Positions 1 to 10,304 of a stretch of DNA of 29,924 nucleotides are shown in pieces. The translations under genes were made by a program, and so were the position numbers. This DNA comes from Protostelium mycophagum (Eukaryota; Evosea; Variosea; Protosteliida; Protosteliaceae). The notes under the pieces are model-generated. The model worked only from the letters and a program-made list of their open reading frames with translations. It was not told the DNA's origin and made no database searches. The stretch's first letter is position 1, and every line of letters starts with the position of its first letter. The stretch lies in assembly GCA_002081555.1 (NCBI GenBank), contig MZNV01002251.1:1-29924 (forward strand), written 5' to 3'.

Positions 1-140
1 AAGCTGGAGGGTGACTCGGCTGATGCTCAGGTAGCTAACTGACTGGACAACGGTCTGGTTCTCATACTGGGTAAATTGCGCAGTTGCAAGCCCCACAACT
101 GCAGCCTGTAGCTTTTAGGGAGTTGTGGAAGCGAGCTTAA
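1..140 (+). CDS. 3' end of an unidentified gene (cut by window edge)
   Basis: Two joined pieces read as one frame: bases 1-30 (KLEGDSADAQ), a 53-bp GT-AG intron at 31-83, then 84-140 encoding LQAPQLQPVAFRELWKRA and a TAA stop. An AATAAA polyadenylation-type hexamer lies 8 bases after the stop. The intron size and the phase-0 join match the other genes here. Only 28 codons are visible, so no family can be named. The upstream part lies outside the window. The call rests on the frame and splice sites only. Confidence 0.5.
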
Positions 141-148
141 ATCTTACA

Positions 149-154
149 ATAAAG
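149..154 (+). promoter_or_regulatory. AATAAA polyadenylation signal candidate
   Basis: This AATAAA hexamer begins eight bases after the stop codon of the truncated gene at the left edge. Its position fits a short 3' UTR. Confidence 0.4.
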
Positions 155-493
155 AGAAGGAACCGTTGCATCTCTGCTCTTGTCGGCTGAAAAATGTTTT
201 GAACCAAGCGGATCATGTTTCCTGGTAACCAAAGTGTTGGAAGCTGGTTAACTCGCGTTTGCAGAACTGTTCTATTCAGCCTTTTTTAGGAAGGCTGGCG
301 GGAAATCCAAAATAATAATGATTTCACCAGCCTCGTTGAACTCAACCTTTCACCTTCATCTTCCGCTTGCGTGTAAGTTCATTCGATATTGCAGGTGTAG
401 GTGATGAACATGGTGATTACCAAGATCTTCAACGTGGTCAGACTGACCAAACTTGCAAAAGTGGTTCAGCTTCTCATACTGAACTGAAGAACA
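155..493. other. Intergenic stretch between two convergent 3' ends
   Basis: No gene is supported here. A short open stretch ends with VRLTKLAKVVQLLILN and a stop near 487, but it has no convincing start or splice partner. A 7-bp hairpin (CAGCCTT and AAGGCTG) lies near 278-300. The stretch sits between the ends of the left-edge gene and the Pmp3 gene, so 3' UTR and spacer are the simplest reading. Confidence 0.4.
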
Positions 494-499
494 TTTATT
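494..499 (-). promoter_or_regulatory. AATAAA polyadenylation signal candidate for the Pmp3 gene
   Basis: Read on the minus strand this is AATAAA. It lies about 90 bases beyond the stop of the Pmp3 gene at 591, a usual distance for a short 3' UTR. Confidence 0.4.
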
Positions 500-590
500 C
501 AAGCATGTGCACGTGACCATGTTTCGAGACATCGACGGACGACTTTTTATTTAGAGTATGTCGTGCCAATTTGAGTGTTCTTTATCATCT

Positions 591-838
591 CTAATATCTT
601 CGTTTTTCTACAAGAGCACGATCGTTGTGATATCCTGCAATACATAGAATGAGGGCGTGTATGATTCCAGGAAACCATCCCAGAATGCATAGAATACAGT
701 TTAGGACAAATTGAAAGTGCAGTCCATCCATGATTAACACCTAAGGAGATCAATTTTGGGAGTTTTCTGAAGGCTTACCGCAAGTGGTGGCAGGATGAGA
801 GAGATGATGAAGATAATTACGTCCGTTCCGCTAGGCAT
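591..838 (-). CDS. Pmp3/UPF0057-family plasma-membrane proteolipid, 69 aa
   Basis: Two exons (779-838 and 591-740) flank a 38-bp GT-AG intron at 741-778. The joined protein is 69 residues: MPSGTDVIIFIISLILPPLA, then VLIMDGLHFQFVLNCILCIL, then GWFPGIIHALILCIAGYH and a basic tail. This is the Pmp3 layout: two hydrophobic helices, the LPPLAV turn that ends helix 1, and the conserved LGWxPGIIHAL motif in helix 2. Family members are tiny membrane proteolipids (about 52-70 aa) tied to membrane potential and salt tolerance in yeast and plants. The usual ...GCGADFL segment is here MDGLHFQFVL, so the cysteine is absent. The gene is divergent from TYW3, and the shared 264-bp spacer holds a perfect inverted repeat. 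Confidence 0.92.
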
Positions 839-944
839 GTGTATTGTGCTGGCGATTGCGGTTTCAATCAGCTTTGTGATGTGAAATCTCCTGAACTCTT
901 TTCCGGAAATCAAAATTTCCGTATTTTCGCCCACTTCCCTCACA

Positions 945-1009
945 ATCACATTGCCAGACAAAGTGATAAGATGTGTTTGAATAAAATTCACTTTGTCTGG
1001 CAATGTGAT
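945..1009. repeat. Perfect 22-bp inverted repeat with 21-nt loop
   Basis: The left arm is 945-966 (ATCACATTGCCAGACAAAGT, then GA). The right arm, 988-1009, is its exact reverse complement, and the loop is 967-987. It lies in the 264-bp divergent promoter between Pmp3 and TYW3, 94 bp from the TYW3 start codon. It could form a hairpin in a TYW3 5' leader, serve as a regulatory palindrome, or be a MITE remnant. Confidence 0.9.
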
Positions 1010-1102
1010 GGGCGACATTCACCCGTTTTCCTTCTGATGGAAAACAGGTGCGCGATCTACAACCATCGACGGTCGATTTCGGAATTTTTCATTTTGAGAA
1101 GC

Positions 1103-2313
1103 ATGGACATCAATGAGGAGATGATCACAACAACATCATCTTCAGAAGAGAAAAAGAGCAGAGGTCCTCCAGTTGGATTTGTTCCAAAAGAACACATTCC
1201 TAAGAGTGAATACAAAAAACAATTGAAAGCCAAAGCCAAAGAAAGGAGGGCAGAAGAGACACAAGACACAGAACCCAAGGAGTCATTTCAAGACAGTAAG
1301 AGGAAGACGATAATGAATCTCGTTCAGAATAAGGACGATCGATCGAGGTGCACACATTTTTTATTCGTTAACACTGATCTCTTAGAGCTGGAAAGGCGGA
1401 TGAAGATATCCTGAGTTTTCTCTCCACAGTGAACAAGAAGAAGAACATGTATACGACCTCCTCTTGCTCTGGAAGGGCCATCGTAACACAGACGCCCGGT
1501 AATGGATATGCCATAGACTGGTTATACGTGGATCATCGCGGAGAATTGCCACAAGGACAAGAGATTGTCTATGATATCGTGAAGCCTCTACTCGAAGAAG
1601 GTGCACCAATGGCTGCAACACCTGCACCTGGCGCTGTCAGTGCTGCAAGAGTAAGCTAAATTTTTATGACTTCCATCACAGAGGTTGGATCACCAAAACA
1701 ACGGAATTTTGTGTGCAAAAACATCACCAAAGATGATACTGAATGAGCGATGATCGTCTGTGAAGCCTGTACATCTGTCTCGTGATATCAACTTGATCAT
1801 TCAAAATGAAATATTTTTTGGAATAAAATTGAGTGAGGAAGGAAGAGGAGGAAGAGACCGATGTCGACATTTCTTCACGACCAGCCCCCATAGTCAGAAA
1901 GTCACAAGGTGTGGAGATCTGGTTTAAGATGGAGCCTCCCATCGTCTCAATATGTTGTGCCGATGTACAAACTGCTCAGAATCTCTTGGACATGGCCAGA
2001 AGGGATGCCAGCTTGAAGAATTGCAGTATCAGAACGACCAACAACAGACACGTCATGCTCGCAATTGTAGACACACACCGGATAGAGACCATCCTGGCCT
2101 CTGATGGCAAACTCCTTGTCGACAAAGATTACATAGACGTTTTGTTCAGATGTGCCAGAGAGAAATTACACAAGGGAAGGGAGAGGTTCGAAACAATGCG
2201 CAAAGTGAGTGTTTGTCTTGTTTATATATATTTTTATTTAAAATAATATTTAATATTGAACATACCAGGCCCTCGAGAAGATGATCGAGGACGACACGGA
2301 GGATTACGAGTAA
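1103..2313 (+). CDS. TYW3: tRNA wybutosine-synthesizing protein 3 (TYW3), 303 aa
   Basis: Exons are 1103-1347, 1386-1650, about 1848-2204 and 2269-2313. TYW3 is the SAM-dependent N-4 methyltransferase step in making wybutosine at position 37 of tRNA-Phe. The family signature is clear: a lysine-rich start, then DDRSRAGKADEDILSFLSTV, then NMYTTSSCSGR (the YTTSSCSGR motif), then DWLYVDHRG and QEIVYDIVKPLLEE. The last large exon has EIWFKMEPPIVSICCADVQT, IRTTNNRHVMLAI and a LLVDKDYIDVLF-type end with LHKGRERFETMRK. Introns 1 and 3 (38 and 64 bp) are sharp. Intron 2 (about 197 bp) is unusually long for this locus and its acceptor is uncertain, with AG at 1847 or 1850. The start ATG at 1103 was chosen because in-frame sequence before it has no family similarity. 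Confidence 0.9.
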
Positions 2314-2543
2314 AATCTTGGTTTTGACTTGGAAATTGAAATTTAAATACCGGTTTATTCTTGGTCAGAAACGGAGAGATAGGGTCTGACTTGATGAAAA
2401 CGATACAGATGAGCGAAAGCTGCCGAGGACCACTTTAGCAACATCCAACACTGAATGGCAGTCATGTAATCCTCTCCATGAGAAGATTGGTGTCTGCGAC
2501 GATGTTAATTTCATTGATCACAAAGGATAGTTTTTGTTTTTTC

Positions 2544-3024
2544 TCACTTTAAAGCTCCTGTTGTAATGAAGAAAGCCATTCCTAACGTTCCAAGAATCAT
2601 GCCTGTATTTCTCAGACATCATAGAGGATGAGATGATCTCTTTTGAAGCAAAGAACTCACCGATAATTGTTATGCTGAGTTTCAGGTGAATGGAGAAGGT
2701 GCTTTCTGCTTCATAAAGATCAAAATAAGTGTGCAGTCTGTGGTGAGCAAGTATGTCAAAGACAAGCCAGAAGGCGAATAAGAAGGCGATCCCTCCCACA
2801 ATGCCTTTAATCGGGTCAGGGATGATCATATATATATATCCGATTCAATACTCACCAGTGGTGTAGTATTTGTATTTGATAGGAAAGACAGTCATAGCGG
2901 CAATTCCAGCAATACATCCCAAAGTGTATATCACCAATTGAAATCTTGTCACATCAGATTCCCATTCAAGTCTCGCATCGTTAGGTACTCACTTTGGGTT
3001 ATATAAGAAACGGAGACACCCCAT
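2544..3024 (-). CDS. Small multi-pass membrane protein of unknown family, 107 a.a.
   Basis: Four exons (2993-3024, 2856-2944, 2661-2804, 2544-2602) join in frame through introns of 48-58 bp. The product starts MGCLRFLYNPKFQLVIYTLG. It has three to four hydrophobic segments: LVIYTLGCIAGIAAMTVF, a GIVGGIAFLFAFWLVFDIL helix, LKLSITIIGMILGTLG and AFFITTG. A polar loop with AHHRLHTYFDLYEAES lies between helices 2 and 3. I do not recognise the family. It has no signal peptide beyond the first helix and no catalytic motif. It lies in tandem with the SCCPDH-like gene on the same strand, 98 bp downstream of that gene's stop, and its 3' end converges on TYW3. Confidence 0.75.
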
Positions 3025-3122
3025 TTTGTAGGTTGATCGTGGCTCTTTCCGTGTGCGGTCGGGGAAAATCGAGTATATCCCCGGGACAAGAATAAATCCG
3101 AATTCCGAAAAAAATCCTTTCT

Positions 3123-4978
3123 TTATTGTGATTTAATGTTTAGTTTCACCCTGTTGTCCATCTTAATTCTTTCCTCCAAGTCTGTGTCTGCAAAAGCGAA
3201 TCCAGGTGTTACCACCCCGTTTGGTATCGTCTTGTCATTCTTATCGATCTTTGAAGACAATACTGCTCTCATTAAGTTTGCAAACGTCATGGACAACCAC
3301 ATTCGATTAAAAAAAATTGAAATTAATTTTAACACAAAATCTGAACACTCACGAGTAGCTGCGCAATGCACAAACAATATCGGCGTCGCGACATATCCAG
3401 CTTCAGGGTAGACCCACTGCGTTCTCACGCTCACGTCAGGTTCGACCTTCTGCAGATTGTCCTTGCCGTGGCGCTGCACCAACTCTTGGCTATAACCGCG
3501 TGCTACAAAAGTCATCTCTGCGCTTGACTGCTCGATTTGCTCTTTCGAGGGGCCTCTTCTTGTTGCGATGCCTCTTGTAAAGAATTCTGGGTAGGCCAAC
3601 AACAATCTCCTACCTGTCACGTTAAGATCGCGTTTCATTACGTGAGATCTCGCGGTTGCTTACCGAGGGAGAAGGCGGCGAGGGTGGAGAAGATAGTGAA
3701 GTAGAAAACCAATTGTACAAGAGCCCATGTAGAGGGGATCAGTACGTGTGCAGCGAATTGGATTGGTGGATCTACACTCTTCTTGGTGTTCATACACCTC
3801 ATCACCTGATCTCTTCAACAAACTCTGAATTTTATAATTCAGACGAAATATGTTGGTGAAATATAAACTTTGAAGAGGTGATGAGTACCTGCGTCATGCG
3901 AACGATGGAGGCGTCTGCAAAAAAATGATTGATTCTCCACGCGTTCATCAAGCTGTAAATGTTAGAGAAGCAGGTGTAGTTTTGATGAAAGGCTCACTCG
4001 TCCCATTGGAATCTCTTGGTCGGTGTGGGCCTCTTCCCGACGTATTGAGGTTTGGGACGTTTCGCGGAAAGTTCTCTCCTTATCTTGACGAGGCCTTTGA
4101 CAGAACCAAAACCCTCCACAGCGGCTTGGTATGTGGCATAATTCATTGCAAAGCCTGATACATTTTATTTATTATAAATGCAGGGATATTGCTTGTTTTG
4201 ATTATTATTTTCAATTAATTTTAATTTTAATTTGATCTGCGAATCTGCAGCATGATTCGGTCATGAATAATCATTTTATGACTTATCTACCTGCATTTCC
4301 AGAGTGAAGACCCAAGTACATCTCGACACTTGAAGGTAGTGCTCCAGGGTGCTCCTGTTCAATTTAGACGATGACGACATGAGAATCCACCTTCTGTAAG
4401 AGTCTGGAACCGTGTATGGCTCCTAAATCAGCGGGTACACTGTCGAAGGCACTAGCATGAACGATGGTACAGCCGTTTTGAACGCTCTTGTCGTGGTACG
4501 ACAGCATCATACCCTCTATAAACTCGGGTTCACCAGAGAGGTCAAGGTAATCAGTGGAAGCCTCTACACAAGCCTTAACCACCTCGATGATGATTAATTT
4601 TACGACGTCTTGGAAATCAGGAATATTCCACCTGCTCTCCATAAAAACGGTAAGGACCAACAGCATTGAGGACGATCTTGGCTGATTCAGCCATCTTCTT
4701 GAGAGAAGATTCATCTGAAGAATCTGCGATCACAATGGCGGGTTGATTGTCCTTTGCAGGAGAACAATACTCCTTCACCACCTCGATCAATCTTTCTCTG
4801 GATCTTCCTACAAACATTGATTGTTGAAGAAGAAGATGCAGAAATCACCTGCGACGGCCCACTTGATGGGTCTTCCAAAAGTATCGAGGTGCTCTGCAAT
4901 TTCCTTCGCACACAATTTTCCTGTAAAACCTGTGGCCCCATAGAGAACTATATCGTATTCTCGTGTTGTCTTGCTCAT
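3123..4978 (-). CDS. Saccharopine dehydrogenase-like oxidoreductase (SCCPDH family), 441 aa
   Basis: Nine exons: 4849-4978, 4632-4807, 4391-4582, 4291-4354, 3998-4154, 3889-3952, 3664-3805, 3353-3613, 3123-3262. The N-terminus MSKTTREYDIVLYGATGFTG carries the Rossmann GATGFTG nucleotide-binding loop. AKIVLNAVGPYRFYG, YLDLSGEPEF and ASAFDSVPADLG follow, all characteristic of SCCPDH. The C-terminal half has HSGNAGFAMNYATYQAAV, SIVRMTQ, a hydrophobic segment around WALVQLVFYFTIFSTLAAFS, PEAGYVATPILFVHCAA and GVVTPGFAFADTDLEERI. Animal SCCPDH is about 429 aa and bound to membranes or lipid droplets; its substrate is not settled. The intron at 4355-4390 is only 36 bp. An ATG-independent upstream extension was rejected. 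The gene shares an 80-bp divergent promoter with the coiled-coil gene. Confidence 0.92.
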
Positions 4979-5058
4979 ATTTGGATGGGAATGGAAATGC
5001 CTGGAATCTTTTGTCGTCACTTTTATTTTTCAAATTCGATCAACCCGCGATTTCAATC
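4979..5058. promoter_or_regulatory. 80-bp divergent promoter interval
   Basis: The start codons of the SCCPDH-like gene (-) and the coiled-coil gene (+) are separated by only 80 bp, so both must start transcription within or very near this interval. I see no clear TATA box. Confidence 0.4.
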
Positions 5059-7761
5059 ATGGCGGCTGCCAAGCTGTTGGACAGCCTCCAAAAGACCTCA
5101 GCCTTGCAGAATCTGACTGAAATAGTAATTTCAATTCGTTATTCGTTGGAGTCCTTTTCTCATCGTCCACAGGATCTCACGCAGTTACAATTCACGACAA
5201 AGGAACAGATTTACAATGCTTTATTATCTTCTATGGGTGTCACGGTCACACAGAATCTCAGCGATGATAGAAGAAGGCAGAGGGTTAGCGAGATCGAACC
5301 TTCATCTTCTGATCAAATCAGCTTTCAGAAACGAAATCTGGAAAGACTGCATCAGAAATGAAATCATCAGAGGATGCTTTTCAAAGAATGTACTACAAAT
5401 TTGCCCTGAAAGAAATAAAGGTATGTTATAAATCGGCTATCTCCTATTTATCTAAAAGTCAACAGGGAGTGGTCCCTGGTGTCACGATGTCAGCAACACA
5501 GATGGAGACAGACAAAACAACTAATATCGCCATGTTCAACACGTTATTAAATGCCCAGAAGTTGTACCTTGCAAAACCAAAATTTGGTCCATCCAAAACC
5601 TCTAATAGTACAGTTCAGAAAAACACAAAACAATTACCCCACAATATCACAACAATGACAGCTCCTATCAAAACGACAAAAGCGGTGAGTTGATGAAGGT
5701 GTATTCTTTGTACACGCACTGAGTTGATTTGCAAGCCTCAGACGAAAGCTGTTCCAAACACAAAGATAGAGCAGAAACCTATGGTGTTCGAGTGAGCACT
5801 GCATGTCGGTGTCCGTAAGGCTTATTTCTTTCAGCAGCCTACCGCCAATGGTGGATTCTTCCATCGAACCACCTCCACAGATCTCTTCTCCACGACAAAT
5901 AACTCCACGACAAATCACCACTCCACGCCAGAATACCCATAATATCCTCAGAGACGGTACCAGCGACGAACTAAAAAAGCCCAAAACGCAACCGGACTCT
6001 AAAGATGCCCGAGTATCAAAGACACATCTTTCAAACTTTGTAGATAACAGTTCCATCACCTTTGATGACTCTGAGTATAGAGCACCAAAGGACGGCAAAA
6101 ACAAACAATTAGTCGCACAGGTAAGGAGATCTGAGTATAGGTGATGGTGATGATGTGCAGTTGAAAGCAGCTGAAGATGAGAAAGAATCATTACAGAGGA
6201 AATTTGATGACATGAAGAGACTGTATGAGCAGCTGTTGAAGGAACAAAACCTAGAGAATTTAGACTCTCGTCGGTTAACATTCCTCAAAGCGCAAAACAT
6301 ACAACTCGAGAGACAGGTGATTGCATCTATCGATGAGGACTGAGAGACTTAGGTGATGATCTTGACGAGCAACACGAATGCTAGAGGTGCAGCGATACAA
6401 GAGCTCATGAATCAAGCTGGCTCACTTCGAAAACTGGCCGGCACAAAGGCTTCCATTCCATCTTCTGAGGTAAATTGGTCAAGTTTCCTACGGTAATTAA
6501 CCACAGATCATCAAATGGACGGATGACATCCAAGTGAGAATGCATGCTGTACAGACATCAAACACAGAAACTTTGCATCGACCTTTCTATTTTATGTCGG
6601 AGGGATTTGTCAAAGACATAAACAAGTTGACAATCAACGATGTGGTATCTGGTAGGAAGAGGAGGGGTTTGAAATATTGATGCAAGGCAGGAAATACGGA
6701 GATGTTGAATTTAAAAAAGATACATCAAGTGGACGAGTTGATCTGTAACGTGTATCATTCAGTGGTACAAATGATGTCCCCACTGGAAGTTATACTTTCA
6801 CCGATGCTGCTAGCTCCTCTTGAGGTGGTGATCAAAAGCATCCGTTATGTAGTTGACAAGCGATATTCCACTAAATTGGATAGGAGCATTTGAGGATGAA
6901 GATGGAGAGGGTCTTAGTATCCGCGAGAAAGGCTATCAAAGAGTTGTCAGCGTTGACCGTTCTAGTTCCACATAACAGAGGTTCCAGTCAGTTCGTCAAT
7001 GTCAACCAACATAGTTGCAGATAAAAGTGACGAAAAGGTTGATACCGTGGAGAGTTTGATGGAGAGCCTCCCCCAATTTGTCAAGAACAAGTAGCAAATA
7101 TAATTTTACCTAAACCCTGACACTTCAACAGAAACAAAGCCCAAGACACTTTGCAACGGCTCTTAGACAAACATCAAACAAAGGAAGAAGGATATAGGTT
7201 ACAGATCGAGTCATATGAAAATGAGCTAGAATATTTCAAGACGTGTCATTCCATACAGATCTCCTACTCAGCAGAATTATTCAAAAACGTACGCGATCAC
7301 CACAATAATTTCCAAGAGCAAATCAAAGGTATTTCATTGAAATGAAGAACTGTTTTCACTAATCGCAGAGTACGTTGTACAGCCCATAGCACGGATGAGC
7401 GAGGCTTTTGAATATTTTCTGCAGAATTCAAACGAAGAGAGTTTGCGGACGTTCATTAATACCTGCAAGGTGGTATTTCTTCCAACGAATGTTCTCAAAA
7501 GTATAGACGGAAATACCGGTCTTGGCTCGCCTTGGACGGAAGAGACCAAACGTAAAATCGGATTATTATGCCTCTTTTGACCAGCGGTTCATGGGGGAGA
7601 TAGAAGAAGCCACCAAAGCATTTCGAGACAGGTGATTCTCAGTAATCATTATAAATCTAGAAACTCATGAATGATTCAGGTACGCTGAGGAGATGATGGT
7701 CAAGACAAACAAGAATGTAGAGCCTCCAAAGACGAAGGAAAGACCTGAATGGCAGTCTTGA
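5059..7761 (+). CDS. Coiled-coil protein of unknown function, 684 aa, 16 exons
   Basis: Sixteen exons from ATG at 5059 to TGA at 7759-7761 join in frame through introns of 36-59 bp. The N-terminus is MAAAKLLDSLQKTSALQNLT. The region around residues 180-270 is low-complexity with repeated SPRQITPRQITTPRQ segments. After it come heptad-like stretches: LKAAEDEKESLQRKFDDMKR, LYEQLLKEQNLENLDSRRL, MKMERVLVSARKAIKELSAL and DTLQRLLDKHQTKEEGYRLQ. The C-terminus has EIEEATKAFRDRYAEEMMVK. I see no enzyme motif, signal peptide or membrane span. A structural role (cytoskeletal or centrosomal) is possible but not shown. The exon 10/11 boundary near 6824/6884 has an alternative donor at 6788 that also keeps frame. 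Confidence 0.75.
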
Positions 7762-7921
7762 GGCACCCAAAGTATACTATTTTTAGCATAAAATGTCTCG
7801 CGAGAAAACTCGTATTTCTTGTGAAATTTCGCTTAGGATGCTCTATCGATCCGGTCCAGAAGTTCGGTCCGCCTTGCCAACAACGGCCGTGCAAGTCACA
7901 CCCCGGATTTTAACGTCAAAT

Positions 7922-7957
7922 CCTTACCGTGACAAGTCTAGACACTTCACCGTAAGG
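7922..7957. promoter_or_regulatory. Imperfect 36-bp palindrome upstream of the LPMO-like gene
   Basis: CCTTACCGTGA at the left end pairs with TCACCGTAAGG at the right (10 of 11), with GTCTAGAC at the centre. It ends 84 bp before the ATG at 8042, where a dimeric regulator could bind. A perfect TCTCGCGAGA palindrome lies further up, near 7796-7805. Confidence 0.45.
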
Positions 7958-8041
7958 TCGTGAACATTCCAAAGTTCTGTAAGTGTCATCGCTGTCAAGT
8001 GTTTCGCGGTGTGTACACAACATTTTTCTTCTGAGCACACG

Positions 8042-10077
8042 ATGAAGACCACGGCTCTCGTCTGCCTCTTGGTCTGCACCGCAGCCGCTCACATCTCACT
8101 CATACATCCCTCTGTCTACGACAAGGTCTCATCACGTCTTCAACATCTACACATTCTGATTCCAATGTAGGAACAGTATGATGAAAACAACAAGGATTCC
8201 AACAAAAACTCTGATCCCCTTGATGGATTAACCTTCTCTCAGTGGTGGTGGCATGGAAACCTGAACTATCCCCCCAAGTCCAGACCTGACAATGTAAACC
8301 CTTCGCATTATTTGACATGCTCACGCATGTTAGGTCTTTGAGCTTCCCGCCAACGGAGAGGTCAAGGCTTGGATTGCAGGAGGAAGGACATTTACACCTT
8401 ACGGCTGGCCTGATAGAATGTTCCCAAATCCAGAGGGTATCACAGAGCCCTTCGCTGAGAGCCCTTACGTCAGTACGTAATTCGAGTTGTAGATTCACCA
8501 CACTGAACGATATAGAGTTCAACAACATCCACACAAACAACAGAAGTGATGTGGCCGGATGTACTTTGGGTATCGCGTACAAGTCCAACCGCTTCGACGT
8601 GAAGCCCGAGGATTTCGGTGGGTTTTATACTAATGCGTCATGTCGCTCATCCCAACAGTCATCTTCTCCGTAGCTCATGATTGCCCCGCGAGATGGTTGC
8701 AAACCTTCAAGGTACCCAACTTGCCCGCTTGCCCCAACAACATGTGCCAATGTGCTTGGTTCTGGGTCCACAAATCATACGGTGGAACTGACCAGATCGT
8801 GAGACATTTGCTCTGATGCCGACATCTGACGCATTCAGTACATGACCCCTTTCCAATGCAAAGTGACCAATGCGAGATCAGACGCCAAAGCAGTGGATGT
8901 CGCAAAGGCCAGACCTCCTCGCAAGTGCTACAACCCCGCCACGTGCACCATGGGTCCTAGGAATCCGATGTACTGGATGTGAGCGATTCATCATCTTACC
9001 GAGGTATTGATCGTCTCAGGAATTTGGAGAGAAACAACATGCACGAACCCAGCTGGTATGCACCCTCTTACTCCACTCTGTATGGATTCCCTGAAGGTGC
9101 CCAGAAAGACATCTTCGTCGACACCAACACTGTCAACTACACCCCCAGACCTATCCCAGCTGCCGCCACGTAAGCAGACGCCTCGAGATTTGATTGATAT
9201 CCGACAGATGCAATGGCCAGACATCACGATTGGTGAGCACCAACGGACAGACCACTCTTACCCAGAACCAATTCATGGTCTCTCCCAACTGCCAATACCA
9301 CGCATGGATCACCGGTGACGGCAAATTCACGGTCGGGACAAGCAGTGAGTGTCAAAATTGTCATTTCGCGTTTTCTGACATCCGTAGACCGCCAAGCATT
9401 GTGGGATACCAATATCTACAACCAGGCTCCATCCGTAGGAGGAGGTGGCTGGGTCGTCGCGGTGAACAGTGACGGTACTGTCACTGTCAAGAACTCCGCA
9501 GGCCAGCAGAAGTGGGTTTCCCCGATGACAAAGAACGTCGGGACTGGACCTTTCAGACTCGAGTTGACGAATGACGGACAGCTTGTATTTTTCGATGCCA
9601 CTTTGACCAACCTTTGGGAGTCCTTCTGGAGGTGTGTACATGTACGCGTTACATCGCACGTATCTTACCGTGTCTTTCCAGTGACAACCGTGAACAGTCA
9701 TGGGTGACACCTTTCAACCCCGACCCAGCCGTATGGCAGACCTTCAAGCCTTTTGGCGCCCATACCGCAGGTGGGAGTACCTCCGGTACCGTTCTGGTCG
9801 GCAAAGACATCTACGGAAATGACTACAACCAAGTGTCCGTTGCCAACTACCAAGCGTGTCAGTCCCGATGTGCCAGGTGATTCTTCAAGACTTATGGATG
9901 TATTTCTGACGTGACGTAGCGAATCGCAGTGCAAGGCCTGGGCGGTAAATATCTTTGTGATTTATTCGATTTGATTCTGTGTAGTTTGACACTTGTGGAA
10001 CTACTTGCTGGTTGAAGTCCGTGGCTACTCAGCCAATCGATGGTGGAAGCTGTCGCACTTCTGGAGTCAAGGCTTGA
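8042..10077 (+). CDS. Secreted LPMO-like protein with bulb-lectin and Apple/PAN-like domains, 523 aa
   Basis: Twelve exons join in frame. MKTTALVCLLVCTAAA is a signal peptide, and the next residue is His17 (HISLIHPSVYD), so the mature protein would begin with histidine, as in lytic polysaccharide monooxygenases. Residues 17-290 resemble an LPMO-like family I recall from fungi: LDGLTFSQWWWHG (His56), FELPANGEV, GCTLGIAYKS, EDFVIFSVAHDC (His156), MCQCAWFWVHKS, and YWMNLERNNMHEP. His156 is a candidate second copper ligand. Residues about 293-425 form a bulb-type lectin domain (LVSTNGQTTLTQNQF, WDTNIYNQAP, VNSDGTVTVKNSAG, LTNDGQLVFFD). Residues about 440-523 have spaced cysteines (ACQSRCASESQCKAW, GTTCWLKS) as in Apple/PAN domains. 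The expected product is an extracellular glycan-binding or glycan-oxidising protein. Enzyme activity is inference. Intron 3 uses the strong donor at 8473. Confidence 0.85.
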
Positions 10078-10176
10078 TTAGGTGGCAAAATGTACCAGTA
10101 ATAAATTCCCTCGAAGAACACCTGCTGGAATTTCAAGTTATAAAAGCACAGAGAGTGTTCACACAAACCCACAGCA

Positions 10177-10209
10177 ATTACCGTGGTAATTTCGCGTTTG
10201 TTAACGCGA
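10177..10209. promoter_or_regulatory. Two adjacent palindromes upstream of the Cys-rich secreted gene
   Basis: ATTACC-GT-GGTAAT (10177-10190) and TCGCGTT-TGTT-AACGCGA (10192-10209) lie side by side about 95 bp before the ATG at 10305. Both are perfect. They are candidate regulatory sites. No factor can be named. Confidence 0.4.
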
Positions 10210-10304
10210 GTATCTTTTGAGGCTAAAAAGGTTTCCATCGTTACAGGTTCGCTTCTACATTTTTTGGCCAAAGCTGCAGCAGCCAACACCAAGCTCAATT
10301 TTCG

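Noticed and set aside
839-1102. Upstream extension of the TYW3 frame from 839
   Set aside because: The extension runs through the inverted repeat and the Pmp3 promoter and lacks family similarity. ATG 1103 starts the conserved protein.
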